The notes: generated by a model not told the origin, from the sequence alone. A stretch of DNA of 64,000 nucleotides from Medicago truncatula (GCF_003473485.1 NC_053045.1:31098494-31162493); one strand, 5' to 3'; shown: positions 11,797 through 23,619, numbered from the stretch's first letter. Numbers and translations are program-made.

Positions 11797-14319
11797 TCAC
11801 CTTCCCTCAGACTTCACCAGCTGCGAGAATACTTTACTCATAGAAACGCCTGAAAGATCATCTAAACTGGAAGCTTCAGATTGCTCAACAGAAACACTCG
11901 GTTCCTGCTCGAAATTGTTGATTTGCGGACAGAGTTCGCCGATCATATTAGTACTGTTTTCTTCAGGATCTCCTTTAACAACAGCCTCTTGAAGTTGAAG
12001 AGCATACTCCAAATTCCACAATACATCTCCCATGGAAGGCCTATCAACACCAAAATCAGCCAAACATTTTTCAGCAGTTTCTGCAAACTTTCTTAGAGAA
12101 TCCGGTCTTATTTTCCCAGCAAGTGTTGGATCCACGATTCGCGCAAGTTCCCCTTTTTTCTGCCATTTCATCGCCCATTCTGCCAAGTTCACCCTTTCTC
12201 GTGGAAGGGATGGATCTATAACAGGTCTTGCACACAGAACCTCAAGCAGAACTACCCCAAATGAATACACGTCCGATTTTTCTGTTAGTTGTTGCCTTCT
12301 GAAATATTCCGGATCAAGGTAGCCGAAACTCCCTTTGACAGCTGTGCTCACATGCGTTTGATCAATCTCCGGTCCGGTCTTTGATAGCCCGAAATCGGCT
12401 ACTTTTGCCATGAGGTTCTCATCAAGTAGGATATTTGCAGACTTTACATCACGATGAATAACTGCTTTAGCATAGCCGGTATGAAGGTAATGGAGCCCCC
12501 TAGCTGCTCCAATGCATATCTCAAGTCGTTCCTTCCAACTTAAGCTAGGGAGACCTGAACCATACAGATGACTCTTGACAGTTCCGTTCTCCATGTATTC
12601 ATATATCAAGATCATTTCATTCCTTTCGTCACAATATCCAATTAATGATACTAGATGTCGATGACGGAACTGAGACAACATTTCAATTTCAGTTCGGAAC
12701 TCTGCAAGTCCCTGATGCGACCGAGGGTTCCCCCTCTTACAAGCAACTTTAGTTCCATCGCTTAATTCACCTTTGTATACCTTACCAAAACCACCTACGC
12801 CGATAACCCAACTCTCATCAAAATTGTTTGTTGCCTCCTGAACTACCGCAAAAGGAAAGCGATACCCGAAATTTGAAGCAGCACTGGCTGTTGTGGCGTT
12901 TGAATATTTACTTCCCATTGTGTGAGAAGTTCCATCCGATAAAGGAACCCATGTCTTTGAATCCCCTTGTTGTGCCAACTGTCTTCTTCTCTTTCTGAGT
13001 ACAAAGAAACCTCCAACCATGGCCACCAGTGCGCAAAATATCCCAAGACTAACACCCACTATCACACCAACTTTCTTAGATTTTGAACCATGACTACTCG
13101 GCAAAGACACGGCTGCAGATGCGCTGAGACTGCTGATAGAGTTGTTCATTTTCATGATCTCAAGTCCATTCAAAATTGCATTAGGGTAATCACTATTGAC
13201 ATCAGAAGGGCCAATACTTACAAGAATTTTATTGTCAACTGACGGTGTCGTAACAAAATCCATAAAATACGGAGTAGCCAAAGTATTATGAGTCTTTTCA
13301 CCGATATCAAGATCCTTGGCAGCCAACAAGGAAGTAATGTAAACATTGAAATAAAGTTCATTAAGACCTTTACTGACAATGTCACAGAAATGAAGTCGAA
13401 CAAGGTATTGAAATCCTGGTTCGACATCAAACTTCCATGTTACATTGAAATTACTACGCGGATCACCATCCGAGTTCATCTCGGTTAAAGTACCATAGAC
13501 ACTAGGTGGAGCAATATTTTCTGTTGCACCCCCCTTTGCATATTTAACAGCACCTATACTTGAAAAATTAGTAGCAAGGTTAGGTTGTATCAGGAAGCTT
13601 GTATCTGGAACCCAAGTTCGATGAAGCGGGTCAACACTAGAGGAAACACTTGGACCACCCATGTTAAGCCTAAAAACCGTCTCAAATGCATCTGTCAACA
13701 ACCCTGTGTACTCTCTTCGCGGATTCAAGGCGATAGCATCATCGGCAATTAGGTCGTCAGGCACAGAAACAACTTCAATAGCATTCACAAAAGCAGTGGA
13801 ATTGTTCGATGGGGTAAAGGTGATGACAAGTGTGTCTAAGGTCACATTTACCAAGTACTCCTTCATAACAGGATTTTTTTTCGGCACACTAAAGCTACTA
13901 AGAAGGATATTATGTTCTGTGGTAACAGCAAAATTTGCAGCACTAAGATTGTAATTTTGATACGAAAATGGAAAGAAATAAAGACGGATCCAATGCCTAC
14001 CCTTTTTGTTAATAGGAAATGTGTACTTTGAAGATGAAATGAAGATTCTTGCAGTTTGATAAAGAGGTGAAAAATCAGTGGTGGAGTTGATTGATTTCAA
14101 GGTGGTATTTGCAAGAATATCTTCTTGTGTTGAAAGGAAATTCTTAAAGAAAGTATCTGATGTGAAATTGAGGTTACTACCTATTGAAGTATTTGTATGT
14201 GATCCACAATCTATAAGATAATTATCTATAGGAACAAAGTTTGCAGAAAAACATACCAAAGGAAAAACTGATAAGACATAGATGAATATAATTAACCAAT
14301 CTTCTCTACAATTCCACAT
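11797..14319 (-). CDS. CrRLK1L-family receptor-like kinase (malectin-like domain), complete
   Basis: An uninterrupted 840-aa frame, typical of the single-exon CrRLK1L family (FERONIA/THESEUS/HERCULES relatives; closest in style to the Arabidopsis At5g24010 type). Residues 1-26 form a signal peptide. Residues about 30-395 are the tandem malectin-like ectodomain with many N-glycosylation sites. The membrane span is about 417-441, followed by LRKRRR. The kinase domain is about 500-775: Gly loop G507-V514, Lys528, Glu544, HRD 622-624, DFG 642-644, DPE 669-671; all catalytic residues are present and it is an RD kinase. The C-terminus VSMSKVFSQLVKSEGR resembles family members. These receptors sit in the plasma membrane and sense cell-wall state or RALF-type peptides; the ligand here is unknown. 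A short 5'-UTR intron is likely upstream. Confidence 0.96.
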   Translation of the reverse strand: MWNCREDWLIIFIYVLSVFPLVCFSANFVPIDNYLIDCGSHTNTSIGSNLNFTSDTFFKNFLSTQEDILANTTLKSINSTTDFSPLYQTARIFISSSKYTFPINKKGRHWIRLYFFPFSYQNYNLSAANFAVTTEHNILLSSFSVPKKNPVMKEYLVNVTLDTLVITFTPSNNSTAFVNAIEVVSVPDDLIADDAIALNPRREYTGLLTDAFETVFRLNMGGPSVSSSVDPLHRTWVPDTSFLIQPNLATNFSSIGAVKYAKGGATENIAPPSVYGTLTEMNSDGDPRSNFNVTWKFDVEPGFQYLVRLHFCDIVSKGLNELYFNVYITSLLAAKDLDIGEKTHNTLATPYFMDFVTTPSVDNKILVSIGPSDVNSDYPNAILNGLEIMKMNNSISSLSASAAVSLPSSHGSKSKKVGVIVGVSLGIFCALVAMVGGFFVLRKRRRQLAQQGDSKTWVPLSDGTSHTMGSKYSNATTASAASNFGYRFPFAVVQEATNNFDESWVIGVGGFGKVYKGELSDGTKVACKRGNPRSHQGLAEFRTEIEMLSQFRHRHLVSLIGYCDERNEMILIYEYMENGTVKSHLYGSGLPSLSWKERLEICIGAARGLHYLHTGYAKAVIHRDVKSANILLDENLMAKVADFGLSKTGPEIDQTHVSTAVKGSFGYLDPEYFRRQQLTEKSDVYSFGVVLLEVLCARPVIDPSLPRERVNLAEWAMKWQKKGELARIVDPTLAGKIRPDSLRKFAETAEKCLADFGVDRPSMGDVLWNLEYALQLQEAVVKGDPEENSTNMIGELCPQINNFEQEPSVSVEQSEASSLDDLSGVSMSKVFSQLVKSEGR

Positions 14320-14367
14320 GATAGTGATGTATTAATTAATTTCCTTCTCTTTTTTCAAATTCAATCC

Positions 14368-14467
14368 TGCTACATGCAATAAAACTACTTGTTAATCATA
14401 ATACCAAAGAGGTAAAAAAAATAATAGAGTGAACAAAATAAAGATTAAAGGCTTAAATATTATATAC
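14368..14467 (-). other. Putative 5'-UTR intron of the CrRLK1L gene
   Basis: On the minus strand a donor AAG|GTATAT at 14467 and an acceptor GTAGCAG|G ending at 14368 or 14371 could remove about 100 nt just upstream of the ATG. GT/AG sites and AT-richness support it; there is no transcript evidence. The region 14540-15186 is otherwise promoter and intergenic sequence with no gene seen, including a T-run near 15043-15061. Confidence 0.4.
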
Positions 14468-15186
14468 CTTAAGAACACAAGAACTAGGAAGATCTAAGGC
14501 AGAGAGAGGAGAAAAAGAAAAAAAAAAAACCACCCTGATGGAAACAAAACAACCTTAACAATTTGTTATAGTACTAGATTCTTATATGTACTAGTTTTAT
14601 TATTTTATGTTTTTTATGTGCAAAAATGAAATAACCAGCTTAATGTTCAGGTGGCTGAGCTGGTAATTGAAGTGAAAGCATGATAACCGATGTTGTGTCT
14701 GTGAAGAAAGAATAAAATAGTAAAATAAATAAAAGGAAATAAAGAGAGATAGATGAGTTGGTAACTCACTGAGAAGCAATAAAAACAAGAGTTAATGATA
14801 TTGTTGTTGTTATTATAATATTAGGAAGCATGTAGTAAGTAACAGATGGATATGGATGAGTGTTGTTTAATGTTTATACCATTAAGGTATTAACGTGTGT
14901 GAGCTTGTGAGGTTCACTTTTGCTGCTGACAATTAGTATCAAATCAATGAACCGAAAATAGTGGGTAAAGTCATGCTAGTAGTATTATAATATGCTACTG
15001 TCATATCAAGAATTTTTTATGTTCACATGCTATAGAATGATGTTTTTTTTTTTTTTTTTTTATATACTATTTATTGTCCTTATCAATTGAATTAAGCTTC
15101 GCGGGATATATAATGATGCTTTTATTTTCATAACAATTATTTTGGAGTTTTATCTAACATGCATAATAAAGTGGTTTTGCATTATT

Positions 15187-15200
15187 TATAAGTGATTTTT
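15187..15200. repeat. Target-site duplication, LINE 3' side
   Basis: TATAAGTGATTTTT here is identical over 14 bp to 21307-21320. The pair brackets the LINE plus the SINE at its 5' end. Confidence 0.8.
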
Positions 15201-15560
15201 TTCTTAGATTTTTTTTTTAAATAACATATTCAATTGATAAGCCAAGCACAAGCACAAGATGTGCAAGTGGCAAAATGATATTAGGCAAAACCTTGCAAAG
15301 GAATAAGGCACAGGCAGCCCACAAAACTAACAGGCGCTAGCTAACAGTAAAGAAGGAAAAAAACAAATGACAGGAATCCTAGCATAAAACATTAGCAGCC
15401 TAAAAACCAAAAGCCAGGAAGAGAAACCAAAGAAGCGTTGGCACTTATTCTAGCTGAACCAAATCTAAACAACCGGGTCAACACCGTCACTTGCGTCTAA
15501 CGCACTCTCTCGGATTCCAACACCACTTGTAGAAGAGACAAGAAGCTATCCTCAATCTAC

Positions 15561-18500
15561 TCAAAGACAACACCAAGACACCGCCTTAATGTTATCAACA
15601 ACCTCATCAAAATTTTTGAATTGATTCTTAAAAATCCTCGCGTTTCTTTCCATCCAAATCATCCAAATAGAGGCATGTCAAATCATCAAAAAAGCTTTCC
15701 GAAGCTTCTGAGAGTTCACCTCACCATTCCAACAAGCATAATGGGAAAGCAAATTTTGGGGAGTGATAAAATTAATTTCTAACCAATCTAGCACCTTACG
15801 CCAAATCAACAACGACACCTCACAATGCAAAAAGAGATGAGACGTTGTCTCCTCCATCTCACCACAAAGCACACAAACACAAGGTTCCCCGGGAGCCAAA
15901 ACACTCTGGTGCCTAAGATTAGCCCTTGTCGGAATACGGTCCATCAAGGCCATCCAAGAAAAAGCCACGACTTTGGACGGAGCCGGACTCTTCCAAAGAT
16001 TAGCAAACACCTCCTCTAAAACACTCAACCCTTGTTGATGGAGCACACCCTCCTCCAAAACTCTATAAGAGGAACGCACCGTATATTTACCACCCTCCTC
16101 CAGCAACCAAACCCACCTATCCTCTTCTCCACCCAAAATAACTCCTCCCACGAGATCTAGTAAGATACCAATAAGGTTTCTCTCCCAAAGGAAAGGTTGT
16201 CTTCTCCAAGTAAAATTCCAAAACACCTCACCATCAATAATACTCCACAATTCTCCGACTTTTGCCTCTTTAAGTGACGATATGGAGAAGAGCCGGGGAA
16301 AGAGAAGAGCTAAAGATTGCTTACTTATCCACTTATCTTTCCAAAAACTAGTACCCCTCCCATTAGACACCTTGCGCACCACATTATTGGAGAACCAATT
16401 CGCCCCCAAACCAACTTCCAATGTCTTCAACTCCTTCCACCATCCCGAGGCAAAGCGCGGCCATCTTGCCCCTTCCTCGGAATAAATCATGGAGGTATTC
16501 TCCCCATATTTCTCTCTCAACACCATTTTCCAAAGGGGTAGCTCATCTTGGAGCATACGCCACTTCCACTTTGCCATAAGACTCAAATGCACCATCTTTA
16601 CATCTCTCACTCCTAAGCCTCCCTTACTCTTGGGTTGACAAATTCTCTTCCACTTCACCCAACAAATTTCCTTCCTCCCCCCACCCCTCCCCAAAGGAAG
16701 TCTCTTTGGATACGGATTACCTTCTTCACCACTTTTGCCAGAATTTTCATAAAAGACAAGTAGAAAATAGGAATAGCATTCAATACGGAATTGAGAAAAG
16801 TAATTCTTCCTCCAAGACTCACATATTTGGAACCCCAAGAATTAAGTCTATTCCGTAATTGCTCCAACATAGGTTCCCAAGTGGACAACTTCTTAGAGTT
16901 AGCTCCCACCGGTAACCCCAAGTAATTAAAAGGGACACTACCTTCTCTACAATGCAAGAATCTACATGCCGCCTCCATGAATTGTCTCGAAACATTCACT
17001 CCGATGAGAGAGCTCTTGTGATAATTCACCTTCAATCCGGACGCCATTTCAAATCCCCTCAACATAGCCTTTAGGGTCCAAAGATTATCCACCGTAGGCT
17101 CCCCTATACAAAGAGTATCATCAGCATATTGTAAGTGGGAAATCACGGATCCTTCATGTTTAATCTCAAAACCTTTGAATGAATTCTAGTTCACCGCGTT
17201 TGCCATCAAGCCACCAAAACCTTCCGCCACTAGAAGAAACAAGAAAGGTGCAAGAGGGTCTCCTTGATTCAATCCCCTTTTAACATTAATTTTCTCTGTT
17301 GGGCTCCCGTTAACTAAGATTGACATATTTCCACCAAACACACAAGCTTTCATCCATCTAACCCATTTGTCACACATCCCTACCTTTTTCATCATATACT
17401 CCAAAAACCCCCAATCCACGGAGTCATATGCCTTCTCAAAGTCAACCTTGACGATCAAACACTCCCTTTTTGATTTCTTAGCCAAGTCCACCACCTCATT
17501 CACCACCAACACTCCATCCACCAAATGGCTCCCTTTTAAGAACGCCGATTGGGATCCGGAAATAATGGAATTCATTACCTTAGCAAGCCTTGTAGCCAAT
17601 ACCTTTGAGAGGATTTTATAGAGGCCTCCTAGAAGGGAAATAGGGTGGAATTCCTTCAAAGATGACGGGGCTTTCACCTTTGGGATTAAGGTCACAAAGT
17701 AGGAGAGAAAACTTTTTGGAATTTTCTCATTCGCATAAAATTGATCAAACATGATACGAATTTCATGCTTCAAGAGATACCAAAATTCCTTAAAAAAATG
17801 CAAAATTAAAGCCGTCGGGTCCCGGACTTTTGTTACCATCACTAGATTTCACAACCATTTCAATCTCCGTTAGTGAAAAAGGCGATATTGAATCTCTATT
17901 CTCTACCTCGTTAAGCATGGAGAATGGCACTCCATCTAAAGTCGGTCTCGCCCACCTATCCTCCGCCACCTGCCTTTGAAAATATTCCACCACCTCCCTT
18001 CGCACCTCCGGAGGAGAGTCGACCCATCAATTTTCCACCTTGATCGCCTTGATGGAATTTCTCATCACCCTTGCTTTGACACAACGATGGAAATAGTTGG
18101 AGTTATCATCCCCCTCCTTAAGCCATTTTGATTTCGACCTTTGAAACACACTTGCATCTTTACTTTTGAGAAGTTTCCACATATCATCAAATTTGGTTTT
18201 CCTTACTTCGACCTCAACACTACTTAACACCCCCAACTCCCCTTTAACATCAAGATCCGCTATATCCTTCACCAAAGAAACCACTTTAGTATCAATATCA
18301 CCATACTCAAGTTTGTTCCAAACTCTAATAGCCTCTTTCAAGACTTAAAGTTTATTCTTCAAAACCACCCCCATCCAACCGGTAGCATTTTGGTTTCTCC
18401 ACACATCCTCCACCAAAGTCTTGAACCTTTTATTTTCCAACCAAAAGTTATTGAAACGAAAGGGTTTTGGCCCCCACTCCACATTGCCACTTTTAAGAAT

Positions 18501-18978
18501 CAAAGGGCAATGATCCGAAATTGTTCTAGGTAACACCCATAGGGATGTGCTCCCCCAACAACTATTCCAACCTTCCAAAATAAGAGCCATATCAATCCTA
18601 CTCATAGCTTGACCACTCGCATGGTACCATGTGAATCTTCGACCAAAGGGAATAACTTCAAATAAATCCACATTCGCCACAAATGAGTTAAACAAGTTGA
18701 TTTCCAATACCATATTTGAAGATTTGAATCAGATTTTCTCCAAATTGAGATGATCCCGCCGCTATTACCAACGGAAGGAAGGAAAGCCCATTCACAATCA
18801 TCACTACCCCATAAACTACGACACAATGAATCCGTAACCACTTCAAATTTTGATTTTTGAATGGCTAAGAAATCCACCTTTTGATCATGCACCAACTCCT
18901 TAATAACTTTTTTCTTCACTCCCCCCCCCCCCCCCCCCCCCCCCCCAAACCTCTAACATTAAAAGAGAGAATTATCAT
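15561..18978 (-). pseudogene. LINE ORF2: endonuclease / reverse transcriptase / zf-RVT, disrupted
   Basis: Starts with ATG at 18978 overlapping the ORF1 stop (ATGA). The first residues, MIILSFNVRGL, are the typical start of an L1 endonuclease; then comes a 9-glycine run from a 26-G tract. Endonuclease motifs RIDMAL and SDHCPL are visible. The reverse transcriptase keeps the first Asp (VKVDFEKAYD, near 17443) and YADD (about 17117-17128). The C-terminal zinc knuckle reads CVLCGEMEETTSHLFLHC. Disruptions on the minus strand: frameshift near 18715, stop near 18342, stop at about 18027, frameshift near 17800, stop at 17186-17188, frameshift near 16680 and stop at 15678-15680; two of the stops look like TGG-to-TGA changes. 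It cannot encode an active protein but was probably full length when inserted. Confidence 0.92.
18921..18946. repeat. 26-base C homopolymer (G on the coding strand)
   Basis: An uninterrupted run of 26 C lies inside the LINE ORF2 start. With the following A it encodes nine in-frame glycines between NVRGL and VKKKVIKELV. Confidence 0.9.
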
Positions 18979-21165
18979 TGGGAAACCCTCTCTCTCTCCC
19001 TTATGTCATCCTTGGCCACTTCAATATCTTGTAGATTCGCCAATTTAGACACCATAGAATTATCAACCATGTCAAAGTTAATGCCATTATATTTTTGCAA
19101 GGAAAAAATTTGAGATGCATCTAATTCCTTCCTACATGTACTCGGCAAAGCTATCAAAGGAGTTTCCGGTTCCACAGTCCCCGACTCCTCCAAAATCAAC
19201 CGAAGACCCGACGCCGAAGTCCCCGGACCACCATCATTAGCGCCTAAACTTTCCTCCACCTCCTTGTCTCCCCTCTCCAGCGGCCGCTCTATGTGTTTCG
19301 AGCTTCCTTCTCCTAACCCTCCCTTCCGCTTTGCACCTCCCTTCCCATCCATAATAGCCTTCGCAAATTGGAAACATTTAGGAACACCTACTGTTGCTGC
19401 TTTGCATTTCTTACTGTTTTTCTTTCTGCCCCTCCTGTGAATGAGGGTGTCTTTAGCATAAGTGAAATCTAATATAGTTTCTTCAGAGTCCATATCCCCT
19501 TCATGAGTAAGAGGCCCATTTACTTCACAAGGCCCAACAAAATCTCCACCTAACACCTCAGCCGGTCCCACCACTGTCCCACCATTCAGCAAAAGCAACT
19601 CCCCTTCCACAGAATCCTTCACGCACGTCGCATCAGCCTTGTTGGTGATTTCCACGCGCGCTGCAATTTCCTGGGAGGAGACAGGTTGATGGGTCACACC
19701 TCCCACCTTTCCTTGCGTGCCACGGGGGGTATGCTGTCTCCCCAAGCTGTTACACGCTCCCCCACTCTCCAACATCCCAACTTCCTCAACAAGCTTGGAC
19801 ACTTGTCCACCATCCATTTGAACATCAGGCTCCTTTTCACTAAAATCCTTCGCAACTTTATGCAGATTCAGAAAAGTCTCCTCACACTTTCCTTCTTGCC
19901 TTACACCATCTAGGATTGACCTAGGAGGGAGGTTGTCAGCATCAGACCCTAGATTATTAGCAGGTACAGATCCTTCTCCCTCCCCCTGAGAACCTTCATC
20001 CTCGCCAGAAATGGAGTCCTCCTCCTCCACCTCTATTTCCGGCAGCCCTTCCTCCTCCTCCTCCCAAATTCCACACCTCTCTTTAGACATCTCAAACTCC
20101 TACTCCCTACTTCCCTCCCCTTTTTCAAACATAGGAACACCCTCAACCACCCAAATACAATAAACTGCTCCCACGACCTTAACCTTCAGCTCCTCATCAA
20201 TTTTACCCATCCTCTTGGTGGAAATCAATAGATTAGCCATACCCATCCTATTTCTAGTGGTTGTTTCTTCATCAAAGTCAATGAAAGTACCAAATAAAGA
20301 CCCCCACTTTTTTGAAAAAATCTTCCTTCCAAATATGCAAAGGGATGCCTCTAAGTTGCACCCATGTTCTTCTAGATGTAGCCACAATGTTTGGTGACCA
20401 AGGCACGGCTTCAGTGAACGTTGCACTCCACCAGGCCTTCTTAGCCTCCCTTGCTTTCGCTATCACCCCCTGTCTATCTTCTTTTAACATGACCAACTTC
20501 TCACCCAATGGTACCACCTTGATGCCACTCCACCCCTCCATGAATAAACAAGTTTGTAAAGCATCAACTTCCAGATGGTACATCAAACGATCCACCATGG
20601 AATTCTGCAGCTCTTTTAACAACACCTCGTCCGGGAGAAACTCAAGAAAAGGAGCTTCCATCGGACTCCTCCCCTCCACCACGTTCAAATACGAAGTTCC
20701 GGCCACCACATGCTTCCCTACGACCGCTACCTTCTTAGTTGCTGGAATATTATGACCACCTTTGACTTCTCTATCAAACCTTGATAGGTTAACCTTGAGT
20801 TTAAGGTTTCCCCACCACACCTCCTTCAAGCTCTCCTCTAGCTCCAACACATCCACAACCTCCCTAAACTTGATGAATGCAAATCTTCTACCCCATCTAT
20901 CAAGTTTCTTAGGAATGAAAACCTCCCACACTCTTTCAAACTTGAGAAAAAACTTGTAAAGGTCCCCCATGGAAACCTCCTCTAAAAAGTTTGAGACAAA
21001 GAAGGAGACAGTAGGCACTTTGTCCTTGTAGGAACCACCACGCCTTGTGGCTGCTGGTGGAGGACCACTCACCTCACCTTTGTTTCCCTGAGATGCCCCT
21101 TGTATCCCTTTTCCCCTATTCTGTACACGCCTCTCTCCTTCTCTCTCTTCTTTCTCTCTCCTCAT
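18975..21165 (-). pseudogene. LINE ORF1 (RNA-binding, RRM-like), disrupted
   Basis: Starts ATG at 21165 with a basic, Arg/Glu/Gly-rich N-terminus, followed by an RRM-like fold with RNP2 (VSFFVSNF) and RNP1 (RRFAFIKF) motifs. A middle segment with W-rich motifs and a long acidic C-terminal part follow. ORF1 proteins of plant L1 elements bind element RNA to form the ribonucleoprotein used in retrotransposition. A frameshift lies near 20300 (frame passes from the 20278-21165 frame to the 20100-20426 frame) and an in-frame TAG at 20100-20102; the reading then continues in the same frame to TGA at 18975-18977. The stop overlaps the ORF2 start. Confidence 0.85.
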
Positions 21166-21178
21166 TTTTTAAGTATAT

Positions 21179-21306
21179 AATTTTTTTTGGTGGTAATCTA
21201 TTGAAATTAAACTTAGACACAACTGTGAGATCCCAGGTTCGAACCCGGGTCACGACGTCCGACCTTGCAATTTCGACTTTTGTCAGTTGAGCGGAGACTT
21301 CTAGAC
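21179..21306 (-). mobile_element. tRNA-derived SINE segment at the 5' end of the LINE
   Basis: Read on the minus strand from GTCTAGAAGTCTCCGCTCAA, with a pol III A-box-like stretch, then a B box GGTTCGAACC, then an A-rich tail (AAAAAAAATTATA) just before the LINE leader. Its first ~85 nt align by eye with the SINE at 39617-39748 (shared CTCAAC..GACAAAA..GTCGAAATTG..AGGTCG..ACGTC). Its 5' end abuts the LINE target-site duplication at 21307 and it has no duplication of its own on the LINE side. Confidence 0.7.
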
Positions 21307-21320
21307 TATAAGTGATTTTT
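21307..21320. repeat. Target-site duplication, SINE/LINE 5' side
   Basis: TATAAGTGATTTTT, identical to 15187-15200. Confidence 0.8.
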
Positions 21321-23450
21321 ATTATTATATAGAAAATCGTGTATATTTCATTTAATTTAACGATTAAATATATTGATTCAATTTTTTTTTAGAGAAAAAA
21401 TATATTGATTCAATTGTAAAATCTAACTTATATACATGCGATATTCGTCTAAATAATAAACAATATAATTCCTCCCTAAAAAAAATATAGAATTTCTATT
21501 GACCAAGCAAGATTTAATTAAAATACCCACATGAAATAACGAGCTCTGCTCCAAATGCCAAATGGAACCGCAAATCAACGGATACATTTGATGTTACTTA
21601 TATTTCAATTAACTAAACTAAAATAGTGAAATATATGTATATTTCTTTTTTCCCAAAAACAATATTCATTAATTTAAATTGATAGAGTACATCAGATCAG
21701 TGGCGGATCTTGAGTTTATTTCTCGGGGGTGCCAAATATTTGTAGAATATATACTAAAAAGTTTCAAAAAATATACAATATTGTAAATTGGTGTGAGGGT
21801 ACAATTGCATGAATGTGACATGAGGGATGCCTCTTTAAATCCCACCAGGACATTTTTTTTGGTATAAAATATGAAGAATTCGTCAAAAAATATAAAAAGA
21901 GGGTGCCATGGTTTTGTAATTATATGTTTGATTTTAATTTTGAATTATGTTGTTTTAATGTTAAATTCATGATTTAAATATGATGTTGTTGTGCTTTGGA
22001 ATATATAAGAAGAAGTGAGTAAAACCATAAAATTAGAGGTATAAAATAATATTTTAAAGTGTTGGTGTATTTAATCCATTATAAATTAAAATTTTGACTT
22101 TTCAAAACAATTTTTTTTAATGAATCTTTGTTAAATCCATGTTCTTATATGTTGTTGTAATTATATGTAATCCTTCTCGGCAACAACACCATAAACTTTC
22201 ATCTTTCTTGTGTTCGAATTCTGACCTTATCTTCCAAATATTTAGCTCACATTCAGTGAAGCACATTTTAAAATGTTGGTGCTTATTATAACAAATCTAT
22301 CAAAAAATTGTTTTTTTTTAGTAATATCAAAAGATTGTTATCTAACCAATATTTCATAAAGATGCAAGTGGAACAATCTGTTTCACACTTTAATCTAGCT
22401 ACCCATGATGAATTTTTTACTTTTTTTTTTCTTCATTATAGAGGTCCTCTAACTATTCATGAATTCATTTTGGAGAGGTATAATAAAATTGTCATACCAA
22501 ACAAAAGAACATTATTTTCAGAAACTGGGTTCGTTAACCCATTAAACCGTTTTAACCCAATCCAATTTGTTCTTCAGGTCCTTGTCCACCCTTAATGTTT
22601 CCTTACGTCCCAAAGAGAAAGATTCTTATAATGGAATATAAGCGACCATTTGATTTGCAAGCTAGTGGAATAAAAATGTATTAATTCATTATTTGTGTTG
22701 GTAAATATGTGAGATGGTGTCAGAGTAATCTTTGAATGTATTGAATGAAAATTTTGAGAATGAATCTAACCAACATAAGCGACATTCATAATGTTTTGTA
22801 ATTTCGAAACATTCTAAACGTATAGTGACATCACATCCCTATGTGAAGATAAAAAAGTTTTGTAATTTCTAAACATTCTCAACGTATAATGTACATTTTC
22901 AAATCATTTCTTATCTCTGCGATGCGCAACTCATAGCACGTGTCACATCAAGGCTGATCACTCTGAAATCCCTTCATGCTACGCGGATGCACAACACCTA
23001 ATAGGCATTGCACGTTGTACCGTAGCTGAACACATTTGTTTTCTTCACTCCTTGCTTCATTTCTTGTCACCAGTATGTCCATAACGACTATACCCAAAAA
23101 ATTTAGATGACAAACGATTGTAGAAAGATATCGCGGTCACATAATTGTCTGATTTGAGTGATTTTCGATGGTTTGAAGGATATTTTCCTATTTTTCACTT
23201 TCATACCTTTTCATCAAGTCATTTACAAAACTCTACTAAAAACCTATATGATTTCCTATCATCAATTTACCTGAAAACCTGTATATGGGTTTTCTTACCG
23301 AACTTACCCTTTATGGGGGGTGAGTCAGAAATTGAGTTATAAAGTAAACATACTATAAGCTGTGTGGCGAACAGTAACGAACGAACCCAAAAAATAAAAC
23401 GCATCAAAGGCGGTGACAAATGAACGAATCAGTTTCGCAATCGCAGCTAG
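21321..23450. other. Intergenic region, LINE to VIP2
   Basis: AT-rich with no gene recognised. A CAGTGGCGGATCTTGAG motif near 21702 followed by a GGGGGTGCC stretch is common in degenerate plant transposons, but no ends were found. The last few hundred bases should contain the VIP2 promoter; no clear TATA box was picked. Confidence 0.35.
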
Positions 23451-23454
23451 ATAG

Positions 23455-23619
23455 AGAGATGCCTTGCCTTATGCACTTTTATTAATCGCAAACTCATAAA
23501 AGCTTAGTCCTAAAAGCGCTTCTCTGAATAATCAATTTCTCTTTCGCTTTCGCTTTTGCTTTTCCGCTTAGGGCTCTCCAACTCGCTCCTTTCACTCAGA
23601 TTTCTCTCTCACTTCTCAG
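23455..23619 (+). other. VIP2: Putative first non-coding exon of VIP2
   Basis: A pyrimidine-rich CT stretch ends CTTCTCAG|GTGCGTGCG, a strong plant donor, 1.6 kb upstream of the coding start. The next non-coding segment would begin at 25113 after TTCTATTTAG. The exon start is a guess. Confidence 0.4.

Larger units (their letters stand above)
15201..21306 (-). mobile_element. L1-type LINE with SINE fused at its 5' end (composite insertion)
   Basis: A 6.1-kb minus-strand insertion. From its 5' end it holds a tRNA-derived SINE segment (21179-21306), a GA-rich leader, ORF1 with an RRM-like domain, ORF2 with endonuclease, reverse transcriptase and zinc-knuckle (zf-RVT) regions, a short 3' UTR, and an A-rich tail seen as T-runs near 15201-15217. 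A perfect 14-bp target-site duplication surrounds the whole composite. The ORF1 RRM (motifs FFVSNF and RRFAFIKF) fits the RRM-bearing plant L1 group. Several frameshifts and stops make it non-functional. Confidence 0.9.

Noticed and set aside
11881-13954. Several plus-strand frames of 66-97 aa
   Set aside because: Antisense shadows of the CrRLK1L receptor kinase.
20312-20755. 147-aa plus-strand frame
   Set aside because: Lies antisense within LINE ORF1 and has no domain.
21225-21260. Possible tRNA gene (GGTTCGAACC T-arm-like sequence)
   Set aside because: No full cloverleaf or acceptor stem could be built; the A-tail and similarity to the SINE at 39.6 kb identify it as SINE sequence.
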